This document shows, piece after piece, positions 1-9,118 of a stretch of DNA of 64,000 nt. How positions within the stretch are numbered: the stretch's first letter is position 1; every line of letters starts with the position of its first letter. The stretch spans positions 1 through 64,000 of the forward strand of contig CAVUOD010000005.1 in NCBI GenBank assembly GCA_963743015.1, in the 5' to 3' direction. Under the pieces are notes generated by a model that saw nothing but the letters and a program-made list of their open reading frames with translations, did no database searches and was not told the DNA's origin. The position numbers were made by a program, and so were the translations under genes. This DNA comes from CAVSRC01 sp963743015 (GTDB lineage: Bacteria; Pseudomonadota; Alphaproteobacteria; Rhizobiales; Kaistiaceae).

Positions 1-872
1 TCTCCGGATCAGGCTGCACCGTCTTGGTATCGATGAAACGGAAAGTCGGTTCCCACTTGACCGAACGCTTGCCGTCCTTCTCGGTGACGGTCACTTCGAG
101 ATCGACCGGATCGAGATAATTGGCGTCGGTCGAGGTCTCGACATAGGCCGTGACGCCGTCATAGGCGGTCATGAAATCGTGGTCGTGACCCGACATGATG
201 ACATCGAAAGCGTGGCTCGCCACCAGCTCGCGGTCCTGTTCGTGGCTCGCATGGACCACGCCGACGACCAGGTCGGCGCCAGCGGCCCGCGCTTCCTTGG
301 CGCCTTCGACCGCGGTCTTGACGGTGCCGCCGAACTTCCAGTCGCCCGGGCTGGAGAGCTCATTCGACGAGTCCAGCGCCACCGGCACGAGCGCAACCTT
401 GAGGCCGCCGACCTGCTTCATCATCGTGCCGCCGAGCGCTTCGATCGGCGAACCGTCGGCGCGGGTGATATTGAGCGCCGCCCACGGATATTTCGACGCC
501 TTCACGTTGGCGATAAAGCCCTCGGTGCCGAAGTCGAACTCGTGGTTGCCGGGCACGGCGATATCGAAGGGCACGATATTGGTCAGCTCGACCGTGTGGG
601 CGCCCTTGTCGAAGCCGGAGAGCAGCGAGGGCGAGAACATGTCGCCGTCGAAGACGTAGATGGTGTTGGGATTGGTCGCCTTCTCCGCCTTGGCGACTGC
701 GTTCATGCGGGCGAAGCCGCCGCGTTCCTTGGTCACGCCGAAATCGTAGATGTCGCCGACGCCGAGGATCGTCAACTTGACCATCTCGGCCGCATGGGCC
801 GAGACGACTAGCCGTGGCAGCCAGCATTGCCGCCGCGCCGAATGCGACGGCCAGTCTTGTCATGCGCATCAT
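1..872 (-). CDS. 5'-nucleotidase / UshA-type metallophosphoesterase, partial, frame break in signal peptide
   Basis: Periplasmic dinuclear-metal phosphoesterase; the family strips phosphate from nucleotides or cleaves UDP-sugars outside the inner membrane. The gene runs off the left edge, so only about 290 N-terminal residues are present. Visible metal-site motifs are GD-x-Y on the first strand (many relatives have His where this has Tyr), FDGDMFSPS, PGNHEFDFG and SGHDHDF. The ATG at 872 lies 7 bases after AGGAGG and opens a Sec signal (AVAFGAAAMLAATA, ending SAHAA). A single frame change near 809 splits the signal peptide, so the mature part reads in another frame. Conserved sequence continues directly after it, which suggests a base error. 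Family assignment is firm; substrate is not known. Confidence 0.85.
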
Positions 873-997
873 CGTGTCACCTCCTCATCGAACCGCATGC
901 CGGCCCCGCCGGCCGGCGCACGAGATACCGGATTAGCCCGGTTCTGGTGCAGTTTTCTGACAGCCGCCGGTGCGCCACGAGCCGGCCGCCGGAACTC

Positions 998-3900
998 TCA
1001 CTCCGCCGCCGCCCGCACGCCGCCGGCGAGAAACGCCTCGCGCCGCGCCGCTGCCTCCGGCAGCACGCGCTTGACCGCGTCCGCCTTGACGTGGCCAAAG
1101 CCGCGGATCTTTTCCGGGTAGCGGGCCAGCGCCACCGCGAGATGGTGGTTCTCGGGCGCCAGATGCGCCCGGATCGTCGTGAGCGTCGCCTCGTATTCGG
1201 CCAGCAGCCGCCGCTCCATGCGCCGCTCGGCCGTATGGCCGAACGGGTCGAGCCACGAACCGCGCACTTTGCGCAAGCGCGCCAGCAGCCGCAGCACCCG
1301 CATGAGGCCCGGCCCGTAGGTCTGTTTCTTCAAATGGCCCGTCGCCTTGTCGCGTTTGGCGAAGAGCGGCGGCGCCATATGGAATTCAAGCTTTCCCCAG
1401 CTGTCGAAGGCACCTGCCAACTGGCGCTGGAAGGAACCGTCGACGAACAGGCGCGCCACTTCGTATTCGTCCTTGACCGCCATCAGCCGGAAGAGGTTGC
1501 GCGCCACCGCTTCGGCGAGATCGCCACGGCCTGGGGCCACGCGGGTCTCGGCCTCATGCATGGCGGCAACCGCGTCGGCATAGCGCTGGGCATAGTGCTC
1601 GTTCTGGTAATCGGTGAGGAAACGCGTGCGTCGGGCCGCCAGCTCATCGACGCTCTGTGCCGGCGGCGGCTTGCGCCGGCCCGACCGCTCGGCAGCAATT
1701 CCTGCCACCACCTCGGGCGCCACCGCGGCACGCCGGCCCCAGCCAAAGGCGGCCCGGTTCATCGCGACGTCGACGCCATTGAGTTCGATCGCCTTGAGAA
1801 TGGCGAAATGCGACAGCGGTACCGCGCCGGCCTGCCAGGCCAGTCCGAGCATGAACATGTTGGTGGCGATGGCGTCGCCGGTCAGCGCGGTGGCGATCTC
1901 GGTCGCCTCGATGAAGCGGCTCCGGGCCGCCCCGGCCCGCGCCGTGATCGCCTGCACGATGCGCCGCATGGGCAGGGTGTAGTCCGGATCGTGGGTGAAG
2001 GCACCGGGATAGGTCTCGTGGGTGTTGACGAAGACCGCGGTCTCGCCCGGGGCGATCGCCGCCAGCGAACGCGCCGAGCCGGCGACCACCGCGTCGCAGC
2101 CGAGCAGCAGGTCAGCGCCGGCGGCAGCAACCCGCACCGCCTTGATGTCCCCGAGTGCAGGCGCGATGCGCACATGGCTCATCACCGGCCCGCCCTTCTG
2201 GGCAAGTCCCGCCATGTCGATCACCGCCGCCGCCTTGCCTTCCAGATGCGCCGCCATGGCCAGCAGCGCCCCGATGGTGACGACGCCGGTGCCGCCGACA
2301 CCGGTGATGAGGACGGCATAGTTGCCGGCCAGCATCGGCAGGCGCGGCGGATCCGGCAGGTCCGCCTCGTCATCGTTGAGCACCGCGGCTTGTCTTGCCA
2401 TGGCGCCATGCACGGTGACGAAGCTCGGGCAGAAGCCCTTGAGGCAGGAGAAATCCTTGTTGCAGACGGACTGGTCGATGGCGCGCTTGCGGCCGAACTC
2501 GGTCTCGACCGGCTGGATGGCGACGCAGTTCGACTGGATGCCGCAATCGCCGCAGCCCTCGCACACCAGTTCGTTGACGATGATCCGCTGGTCGGGATCG
2601 GGATATTGCCCGCGCTTGCGCCGCCGGCGCTTCTCGGCGGCACAGGTCTGGTCGTAGATCAGCACCGAAACGCCGCCGATTTCGGTAAGCTTGCGCTGGA
2701 CCGCATCGAGATCGTCGCGATGGTGGACCGTGGTGCCCGATGGCAAGCGGCCGGCGTAGCGCTTCGGCTCCTCGCTCACCACGACGACCTTGCGGGCGCC
2801 CTCGGCCACCATCTGCGCCGCGATTCCCTCGACCGTCGGATCGCCGTCCGGCTTCTGCCCGCCGGTCAGCGCCACCGCATCGTTGAACAGGATCTTGAAG
2901 GTGATGTTGACCTTCGCCGCAACAGCCGCGCGCACCACCAGCGAGCCGGAATGGACATAGGTGCCGTCGCCGACATTCTGAAACATGTGGCCGCGCGTCG
3001 AGAACGGCGCCTCGCCGATCCAGTTCGCCCCCTCGGCCCCCATCTGGGTGTAGCCCTCGGTGTGCCGGTCGGCGACCCGCTGGACCATGTAGTGGCAGCC
3101 GATGCCGGCATAGGCGCGCGAGCCCTCGGGCACGACCGTGCCGGTGTTGTAGGGGCAGCCGGCGCAGAAATAGGGCGTGCGCTCGGCGACATCGTGGATG
3201 CCGGCAAGCACGTCCTGCGCCTGGCGGAGCGCCGCCAGCCCCCGCGCGAGCGGTTCGTCGTGCCGCCCGGCCAGGAGACGTTCGCCGATGGCGATGGCGA
3301 TCTGATTGGCGTCGAGCGCCCCCTTGGACGGGAACAGCCACGCCCCGCTCTCGTTCTTCTTGCCGAGCACCGCCGGCTGGTTGGCGGTGCCGTAGAGGAT
3401 TTCCTTGACCTGACCCTCGATCAGGCCGCGCTTCTCCTCGACCACGACGATGGTCTCGAGACCCTCAGCGAAACCGCGGATGGAGTGCGGATCGAGCGGC
3501 CATGTGCAGGCCACCTTCAACAGGCGCAGACCGAGATTGGCGGCGCGCACCTCGTCGATGCCGAGTTCGGCGAGCGCCTGGCAGACGTCGAGATAGCTCT
3601 TGCCCGCGGTGACGATGCCGATGCGTGGGCTGCGCCCGCCGGAGAGCACCATGCGGTCCGGCGCATTCGCCCTGAGAAAGGCGATCACCGCCGGGATCTT
3701 GAACTCGTGCAGGCGTTCTTCCTGGGCGAGCGGATTGTCATGGGTGCGGATCGCCAGCCCGCCGGGCGGCATGCGGAAACCGCCGGGGATGACGGTCGCG
3801 ACGCGGTCGAGCGACCCGTCCACCGTGGCGGTCGATTCGACCGTGTCCTTGACGCATTTCAAGCCCACCCAGGTGCCGGAATAGCGCGACAGGGCATAGC

Positions 3901-4456
3901 CGAAGAGGCCGTAATCGAGGATCTCCTGCACGCCCGCCGGGTTCAGCACCGGGATCATGGCATCGACGAAGGCGTATTCGGACTGGTGCGCGGTGGTCGA
4001 GGATTCGCAGGTATGGTCGTCGCCCATGAGCGCCAGCACGCCGCCCCAGGGCGAGGTGCCGGCGAGGTTGGCGTGGCGCAATGCATCGCCGGAGCGGTCG
4101 ACGCCGGGGCCCTTGCCGTACCACAGGCCGAAGACGCCGTCGAAACGGCCCTCGCCGCGCAGTTCCGCCTGCTGCGCGCCCCACAGAGCGGTGGCGGCGA
4201 TATCCTCGTTGATCCCCGGATTGAAGACGATGCCCGCCGGCTGCAACACGTCAGCGGCACGCCATAGCTGCTGGTCGAGGCCGCCCAGCGGCGAACCGCG
4301 ATAGCCGGTGACATAACCGGCCGTGGCGACGCCCTGGCGCCGGTCGCGCGCCTGCTGCATGAGGAGCAGGCGCACCACCGCCTGCGACCCGCTGACCAGC
4401 ACCCGCTGCCTGGCGAGATCGTACTTGTCGTCAAGGCTGACGGCGGCAAGAGCCAT
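998..4456 (-). CDS. Indolepyruvate:ferredoxin oxidoreductase family protein (fused alpha/gamma)
   Basis: Cytoplasmic TPP- and Fe-S-dependent 2-oxoacid oxidoreductase of about 1152 residues that oxidatively decarboxylates aryl or branched 2-oxoacids to acyl-CoA and reduces ferredoxin. Seen in order: an N-terminal pyruvate-oxidoreductase-like domain (YRGSPLGGLD at about 52-61), a TPP-binding region (GIGCHYM, MGAEGANWIG), a Cys-rich cluster region (CEGCGDCGIQSNC and CLKGFC, about residues 625-665) and a C-terminal gamma-like domain (GVGGTGVVTIGALL). The length matches the aerobic bacterial single-chain form. The ATG at 4456 is chosen over an upstream extension because it follows AAGGAGG and removes a basic, non-conserved stretch. 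It stands alone; the TRAP operon diverges from it across 234 bases. The physiological substrate is an inference only. Confidence 0.93.
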   Translation of the reverse strand: MALAAVSLDDKYDLARQRVLVSGSQAVVRLLLMQQARDRRQGVATAGYVTGYRGSPLGGLDQQLWRAADVLQPAGIVFNPGINEDIAATALWGAQQAELRGEGRFDGVFGLWYGKGPGVDRSGDALRHANLAGTSPWGGVLALMGDDHTCESSTTAHQSEYAFVDAMIPVLNPAGVQEILDYGLFGYALSRYSGTWVGLKCVKDTVESTATVDGSLDRVATVIPGGFRMPPGGLAIRTHDNPLAQEERLHEFKIPAVIAFLRANAPDRMVLSGGRSPRIGIVTAGKSYLDVCQALAELGIDEVRAANLGLRLLKVACTWPLDPHSIRGFAEGLETIVVVEEKRGLIEGQVKEILYGTANQPAVLGKKNESGAWLFPSKGALDANQIAIAIGERLLAGRHDEPLARGLAALRQAQDVLAGIHDVAERTPYFCAGCPYNTGTVVPEGSRAYAGIGCHYMVQRVADRHTEGYTQMGAEGANWIGEAPFSTRGHMFQNVGDGTYVHSGSLVVRAAVAAKVNITFKILFNDAVALTGGQKPDGDPTVEGIAAQMVAEGARKVVVVSEEPKRYAGRLPSGTTVHHRDDLDAVQRKLTEIGGVSVLIYDQTCAAEKRRRRKRGQYPDPDQRIIVNELVCEGCGDCGIQSNCVAIQPVETEFGRKRAIDQSVCNKDFSCLKGFCPSFVTVHGAMARQAAVLNDDEADLPDPPRLPMLAGNYAVLITGVGGTGVVTIGALLAMAAHLEGKAAAVIDMAGLAQKGGPVMSHVRIAPALGDIKAVRVAAAGADLLLGCDAVVAGSARSLAAIAPGETAVFVNTHETYPGAFTHDPDYTLPMRRIVQAITARAGAARSRFIEATEIATALTGDAIATNMFMLGLAWQAGAVPLSHFAILKAIELNGVDVAMNRAAFGWGRRAAVAPEVVAGIAAERSGRRKPPPAQSVDELAARRTRFLTDYQNEHYAQRYADAVAAMHEAETRVAPGRGDLAEAVARNLFRLMAVKDEYEVARLFVDGSFQRQLAGAFDSWGKLEFHMAPPLFAKRDKATGHLKKQTYGPGLMRVLRLLARLRKVRGSWLDPFGHTAERRMERRLLAEYEATLTTIRAHLAPENHHLAVALARYPEKIRGFGHVKADAVKRVLPEAAARREAFLAGGVRAAAE

Positions 4457-4554
4457 CGCGCCCTCCTCCTTCCCCTTCGGGCTGGCGGCCATTGACGCCG
4501 ACCGCAGGGGCAACGTCAACCGAAGGGCGGCACGGCGCCCCGATTTTCGCCCGA

Positions 4555-4571
4555 ATTTGGTCCGATCAAAT
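4555..4571. promoter_or_regulatory. Palindromic operator candidate upstream of the TRAP permease genes
   Basis: ATTTGGTCCGATCAAAT is a 17-base near-palindrome, with 14 of 16 flanking positions symmetric. It lies between the divergent oxidoreductase and dctQ starts. The TTGGTCCGA core resembles operators of FadR-subfamily GntR regulators, which often control TRAP transporter genes. No GntR gene lies in the window, so the regulator is inferred. Confidence 0.4.
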
Positions 4572-4690
4572 GCTTGTCCCCGCGCCCCGGGCCTGGCAAC
4601 GGCGCGGCGGTTCGGCGCTTGCCAACGCCGCCCATCCGTCGCAGTTTGCCGGCAGAGACGAAGGCCGGCACAACCCGGCAGGGGACGCTT

Positions 4691-5236
4691 ATGGGAGTTT
4701 TGCTGCGCATCAGCAGAGTGATCGATCGCGCAACAGCATTCATCGGACAATCGGTTACCTGGCTGATCCTGCTGTCTGTCCTGGTCAGCGCCGCCAACGC
4801 CACGTCGCGCAAGCTTTTTTCGCTGTCGTCAAACGCCTGGCTGGAACTGCAGTGGTACCTGTTCGCCGGCGCCTATCTGCTCGCTGCCGCCTACACGCTG
4901 CAGCGCAACGGGCACGTGCGCATCGACATCATCTCCAACCTGCTGCCGCGCCGCATCCGCGACTGGATCGACATCTTCGGCCACGCAGTGATGCTGCTTC
5001 CGTTTTCGGTTCTCATGGTCTGGGAAATCACGCCATGGTTCGTGGAGTCCTACCGGATCGGAGAGGTGTCGGCCAATTATGGCGGCCTCATCCTGTGGCC
5101 GGCCAAGGGCTTGCTGCTCGCCGGCTTCTTCCTGCTCGCCGTCCAGGCGGTCTCTGAGATCATCAAGCGCGTCGCGTTCATGCAGGGGCTGATTGGCGAC
5201 CCCTACGAGCACGACACGGCGGTTCCGCCCGAATAA
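4691..5236 (+). CDS. dctQ: TRAP transporter small permease, DctQ type
   Basis: Small inner-membrane subunit of a TRAP (tripartite ATP-independent periplasmic) solute importer, 181 residues, with four predicted hydrophobic segments. The sequence has typical DctQ landmarks: the segment near SNAWLELQWYLFAGAYLL, the NGHVRIDI motif after helix 2, and a Trp-rich loop before helix 4. The ATG at 4691 is preferred over an upstream in-frame ATG at 4574 because the extra 39 residues are basic and unlike the family. dctM follows after 5 bases, so the two are co-transcribed. A palindrome 120 bases upstream may control them. Confidence 0.92.
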   Translation: MGVLLRISRVIDRATAFIGQSVTWLILLSVLVSAANATSRKLFSLSSNAWLELQWYLFAGAYLLAAAYTLQRNGHVRIDIISNLLPRRIRDWIDIFGHAVMLLPFSVLMVWEITPWFVESYRIGEVSANYGGLILWPAKGLLLAGFFLLAVQAVSEIIKRVAFMQGLIGDPYEHDTAVPPE

Positions 5237-5241
5237 GCGCC

Positions 5242-6956
5242 ATGGCCGAGTTCATCACTGCCAATATGGCGCCTCTCATGTTCGCCTCGCTGGTGATCGT
5301 GCTGCTGCTCGGTTACCCGGTGGCCTTCGCCCTCGCCTTCAATGGCCTCGCCTGGGGCCTGGTCGGCATCCAGCTCGGCCTCTTTTCACCGACCTTCTTC
5401 CAGGCGCTGCCCGACCGCCTCTATGCCGTGATGAGCAACGACACGCTGCTTGCCGTGCCGTTCTTCACCTTCATGGGGCTCGTGCTTGAACGATCGGGCA
5501 TGGCGGAGGATCTGCTCGACACCATCGGCCAGCTGTTCGGCCCGGTGCGCGGCGGCCTCGCGCTCGCCGTGGTCATCGTCGGCGCCCTGCTCGCCGCGAC
5601 CACCGGCGTTGTCGCCGCCTCGGTCATCGCCATGGGGCTTATCTCGCTGCCGATCATGCTGCGCTACGGCTACGACCGGCGCTTCGCCACCGGCGTCATC
5701 GCGGCATCCGGAACGCTGGCGCAGATCATTCCGCCGAGCCTGGTGCTGATCGTCATGGCCGACCAGCTCGGCCGTTCGGTCGGCGACATGTATTCCGGCG
5801 CGGTCGTTCCGGGGCTGGTCCTCTCCGGCCTCTACCTCGCCTACGTCATCGGCGTGACGGCGATCTTCCCCAACGCGGCACCAGCACTGCCCAAGGAATT
5901 TCGCACCCATCACGGCTTCCGGCTTGTCGTACGCGTCGTCGTCGCCCTGATCCCGCCGCTGGTGCTCATCTTCCTTGTCCTCGGCACCATCTTCATCGGC
6001 CTGGCGACGCCCACCGAAGGTGGTGCCATGGGCGCCGTCGGTGCGCTGGTTCTGGCGGCGGTCAAGGGCCGACTCAACTGGACGATGCTGCGTCAGGCGC
6101 TCAATTCGACCACCAAGCTGTCGTCCTTCGTGCTCTTCATCCTCATCGGATCGCGCGTCTTCAGCCTCACTTTCTTCGGCGTCGACGGACACCTGTGGGT
6201 CGAGAAGCTGCTCACCGGCCTGCCCGGCGGTCAGCTCGGCTTCCTCATCGTCGTCAACATCCTCGTCTTCGTCCTCGCCTTCTTTCTCGATTTCTTCGAG
6301 CTCGCCTTCATCATCGTGCCGCTGGTCGGCCCGGCCGCCGAGCATCTCGGCATCGATCTCATCTGGTTCGGCATTCTGCTCGGCATCAACATGCAGACGG
6401 CGTTCATGCATCCGCCGTTCGGCTTCTCCCTCTTCTTCCTGCGCTCTGTCGCCCCCAAAAACCCCTACATCGACCGCATCACCAATGCCGAGATCGCACC
6501 GATCACCACGGCGCAGATCTACTGGGGAGCGCTGCCCTTCGTCGTGATCCAGGTGATCATGATCGGGCTCACCATCGCCTTCCCCGGCATGGTCACGCGC
6601 TACAAGGCCGAGAGGTCCACGCCCCGCCCGCCAGGCTCGAGATCCAGGCGCCCGATTACGGCAGCGGCGCTCCCAATTTCGGCGGCAGCGGCAGCGGTCC
6701 CAATTTCGGCTCGGGCAGCAGTGCACCCGCACCATCCACCGGCGGTCCGAACTTTGGCGGCGGCAGCAGCGCGCCAGCGCCATCCACCGATGGCCCCAAC
6801 TTCGGCTCGGACAGCAGCGCCCCGGCGCCAACCACCGGCGGCCCGAACTTTGGCGGCGGTAGCAGCGCGCCAGCGCCATCCACCGATGGCCCCAACTTTG
6901 GTTCGGGTGGCAGCGCCCCGGCGCCGTCGACGGACGGACCCAACTTCGGGCAATAG
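5242..6956 (+). CDS. dctM: TRAP transporter large permease, DctM type, with repetitive C-terminal tail (one frame break)
   Basis: Large transport subunit of the TRAP importer: about 12 hydrophobic segments, with DctM landmarks AASGTLAQIIPPSLVLIVMA, GLATPTEGGAMGAVGAL and AFMHPPFGFSLFFLR. The family normally ends soon after the last helix. Here the frame breaks near 6611, with one base apparently missing, and continues in the next frame as a roughly 115-residue Gly/Ser/Pro/Ala tail built of 16-residue repeats up to a TAG at 6956. Without the break, the original frame would run on antisense through dctP, which is not credible. The tail is low-complexity, and its side of the membrane and its role are unknown. 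Confidence 0.88.
6696..6953 (+). repeat. 48-bp coding tandem repeat (16-residue unit) in the DctM tail
   Basis: Five complete units and one partial unit encode GPNFG(S/G)(G/D)(S/G)SAPAP(S/T)T(G/D), starting at 6696, 6744, 6792, 6840 and 6888 and closing with GPNFGQ at 6936. Units 2 and 4 encode the same 16 residues, so there is also a two-unit (96-bp) higher-order period. Codons differ between copies at several third positions, so the array is not a fresh duplication. Confidence 0.9.
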
Positions 6957-6960
6957 AAAA

Positions 6961-6983
6961 GGGCCCCGGGTTTCCCGGGGCCC
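6961..6983 (-). terminator. Intrinsic terminator between convergent dctM and dctP
   Basis: A perfect 10-bp stem (GGGCCCCGGG / CCCGGGGCCC) closes a 3-base loop. On the minus strand it is followed by TTTTC, so it best fits termination of dctP. On the plus strand it could also stop dctM transcripts, but there the downstream sequence lacks a T-run. Confidence 0.8.
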
Positions 6984-7008
6984 CGATCCGCAATGGCCGC
7001 GACGCAGG

Positions 7009-8118
7009 CTACGGCTGCAGCTTGCCGGCGCGCTGCTCGGCGAACATGAAATTGTCGAAAGCGCCGTCGGTGATCTGGAACCAGAGATTCTCCTCGTTGC
7101 GGAACGCCCGCATCGAATCGTACATCTCCTTGAAGGACGCGTTCTTGGCACTGAACTCGTCATAGACCCCGACGGAAGCGTCGAAGCAGGCCGACATGAT
7201 CTCGTCGGAGAACCTGCGCAGCTGCGCCCCGTTCTTCACCAGCTCGCGCAGCGCCCCCGGATTGACCGCGTCGTAGTGCGCCTGCATCTCGGAATTGACC
7301 ACGGCGGAGGCCGTCTTGATCGCCTCCTGATAGGCCTTCGGCAGCGAATTCCACTTGTCCAGGTTGATCAGCGTGAAGAGCGAGGCGCCGCCCTCCCACC
7401 AGCCCGGATAGTAGTAGTACTTTGCCACCTTGTAGAAGCCGAGCTTCAGGTCGTCATAGGGACCGACGAACTCGGTGGCGTCCAGCGTGCCCTTCTCCAG
7501 CGCCGGATAGATGTCGCTGGGAGCGATGTTGGAGGGGATGACGCCGAGCTTGGCAAGCACCGCACCGGCGAAGCCGCCGCAGCGGAACTTGATGCCTTTG
7601 AGATCGTCGAGGGTATTGATCTCCTTGCGCCACCAGCCGCCCATCTGGGCGCCGGTGTTGCCGGACGGGAAGCCGATCATGTTGAACTTGGCGTAGAACT
7701 TGTTCATCAGGTCCAGGGCGCCGCCGTAATACCACCAGGCATTGAGCCCGCGGCTATTGAGCCCGAATGGCACCGTGCAGCCGAAGGCGAAGGTCGGATC
7801 CTTGCCGTAGTAATAGTAGGTAGCGGTATGGCCCATCTCGACGGTGTCGTTCTGCACTGCGTCGACGATACCGGCCAGCGGCACGATCTCGCCGCCGGCG
7901 AAGGGCTGGATCTGGAATTTGCCGTCGGTCAGGTCGTTGACGATCTGGGCCGTGCGGGTTGCGCCGTCGTAGAGCGTATCGAGGACCTTCGGGAAGGCCG
8001 AAGTCAGGCGCCACTTGATTTCCGGCATCGACTGGGCAATGGCCGGCGCGGCGATGGTCGTTGCGGCAGCACCCCCTGCGGCCAGGCCGGCCTTCTTGAT
8101 AAACGAACGACGATCCAT
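7009..8118 (-). CDS. dctP: TRAP transporter substrate-binding protein, DctP/TakP-like, Tat-exported
   Basis: Periplasmic solute receptor of 369 residues. A Tat signal (RRSFIKKAG, then an Ala-rich core ending APAIAQ) means it is exported folded. The mature part carries features seen in the 2-oxoacid/TakP-like branch: FAGGEIVP, RCGGFAGAVL and GPYDDLKLGFYKVAKYYYY. A carboxylate or 2-oxoacid ligand is inferred from that resemblance. The ATG at 8118 has GGGAG 11 bases upstream. It is transcribed toward dctQM, an unusual convergent layout in which receptor and permeases need separate promoters. A strong hairpin terminator sits between them. Confidence 0.92.
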   Translation of the reverse strand: MDRRSFIKKAGLAAGGAAATTIAAPAIAQSMPEIKWRLTSAFPKVLDTLYDGATRTAQIVNDLTDGKFQIQPFAGGEIVPLAGIVDAVQNDTVEMGHTATYYYYGKDPTFAFGCTVPFGLNSRGLNAWWYYGGALDLMNKFYAKFNMIGFPSGNTGAQMGGWWRKEINTLDDLKGIKFRCGGFAGAVLAKLGVIPSNIAPSDIYPALEKGTLDATEFVGPYDDLKLGFYKVAKYYYYPGWWEGGASLFTLINLDKWNSLPKAYQEAIKTASAVVNSEMQAHYDAVNPGALRELVKNGAQLRRFSDEIMSACFDASVGVYDEFSAKNASFKEMYDSMRAFRNEENLWFQITDGAFDNFMFAEQRAGKLQP

Positions 8119-8231
8119 AAGTGCATTCACTCCCTGGGTTGCTCCGGTGTAGACAGCCACCCGCCTACCGGACTTGACATTCGCGCTTTACCGACGCTTT
8201 CACCCGAAAGCTGTCAAGCGGGAAGGTTTCG

Positions 8232-9050
8232 ATGATTATCGACATTAATCAGGACGCCACAAGCATGACGGGACCCGCTGCCGGACCACCGCTGATCCTC
8301 GTTCCCGCCGACACCAGGCCGGGCGACGGCTATGTGTGGCACGGCGCGCCGGAGACCTACCTCTCCGCCGTCGTCTACAGCTTCGGTGCGATCCCGCTGA
8401 TTCTGCCGTCTCTCGCCGAGGCATTGGATCTCGATGCCGTGCTCGGACGGGTCGACGGCGTGCTGCTCAGCGGCGCCCGTTCCAATGTCCATCCCGAGCG
8501 CTACGGCGCCCCGCCGGCACCGAACACAGAGCCGCACGACCCGCACCGCGACGCGGTGACCATGCCGCTGATCACAGCGGCATTGCGCCGCGGCATGCCG
8601 CTCTTCGCCATCTGCCGCGGCATGCAGGAACTGAACGTCGCACTCGGCGGCAGCCTGATCGCCGACGTCCACGAAGAGCCGGGGCGCAGCGATCACCGCG
8701 CACAGGCTTCCGAAGTCGCCGACATCCGCTACGCCATCAGCCATGAGGTGACGATCATGCCGGGCGGCGTTCTCGCCGGCATCATGGGCAGCGACACGAT
8801 CCGGGTGAACTCGCTCCACCGCCAGGCCATCGGGCGCCTGGCCGAGGGGCTCGCCGTCGAGGCCACCGCGTCCGACGGCACCATCGAGGCGGTGCGGGTG
8901 GAGGGCGCCGCCGGTTTCACTCTCGGTGTGCAATGGCACCCGGAATACTGGGTACGGACGGACGCGCCCTCGCAGAAGCTTTTTGCCGCCTTCGGCGCGG
9001 CGGTGCGCCGCTATCGGGCGGGTCACCCGGCCGACGCCTCGCCACAATGA
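8232..9050 (+). CDS. Class I glutamine amidotransferase-like / gamma-glutamyl-GABA hydrolase family (PuuD-like)
   Basis: Cytoplasmic C26-type peptidase of 272 residues. The family hydrolyses gamma-glutamyl amides such as gamma-glutamyl-GABA in putrescine degradation. The nucleophile elbow FAICRGMQEL gives Cys128, and the QWHPEYW motif gives His236 and Glu238, so the triad is complete. The ATG at 8232 follows GGAAGG by 5 bases. It diverges from dctP and is not beside other puu genes, so the exact substrate is open. The polyamine genes at 19 and 32 kb give a plausible link. Confidence 0.87.
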   Translation: MIIDINQDATSMTGPAAGPPLILVPADTRPGDGYVWHGAPETYLSAVVYSFGAIPLILPSLAEALDLDAVLGRVDGVLLSGARSNVHPERYGAPPAPNTEPHDPHRDAVTMPLITAALRRGMPLFAICRGMQELNVALGGSLIADVHEEPGRSDHRAQASEVADIRYAISHEVTIMPGGVLAGIMGSDTIRVNSLHRQAIGRLAEGLAVEATASDGTIEAVRVEGAAGFTLGVQWHPEYWVRTDAPSQKLFAAFGAAVRRYRAGHPADASPQ

Positions 9051-9055
9051 AGGCA

Positions 9056-9087
9056 GGGCGCCGCCGCAGACATATGCGACGGCGCCC
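9056..9087. terminator. Hairpin between convergent amidotransferase and DoxX genes
   Basis: GGGCGCCG (9056-9063) pairs perfectly with CGGCGCCC (9080-9087) around a 16-base loop. It lies in the 68-base gap between two convergent stops and has no T-run, so it is a probable but non-canonical bidirectional terminator. Confidence 0.4.
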
Positions 9088-9118
9088 CCACGCGCCCCCC
9101 AAGCCAGGGACCTGCCGG

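Noticed and set aside
827..4267. A 1146-codon open frame on the plus strand.
   Set aside because: It is antisense to the indolepyruvate oxidoreductase gene, whose domains are all recognisable; its product is Arg/His/Ala-rich and matches the usual shadow frame of GC-rich genes.
6612..8235. Continuation of the dctM frame for some 540 codons past 6611.
   Set aside because: It runs antisense through dctP and has no family features; the repeat tail in the next frame ends cleanly before a terminator.
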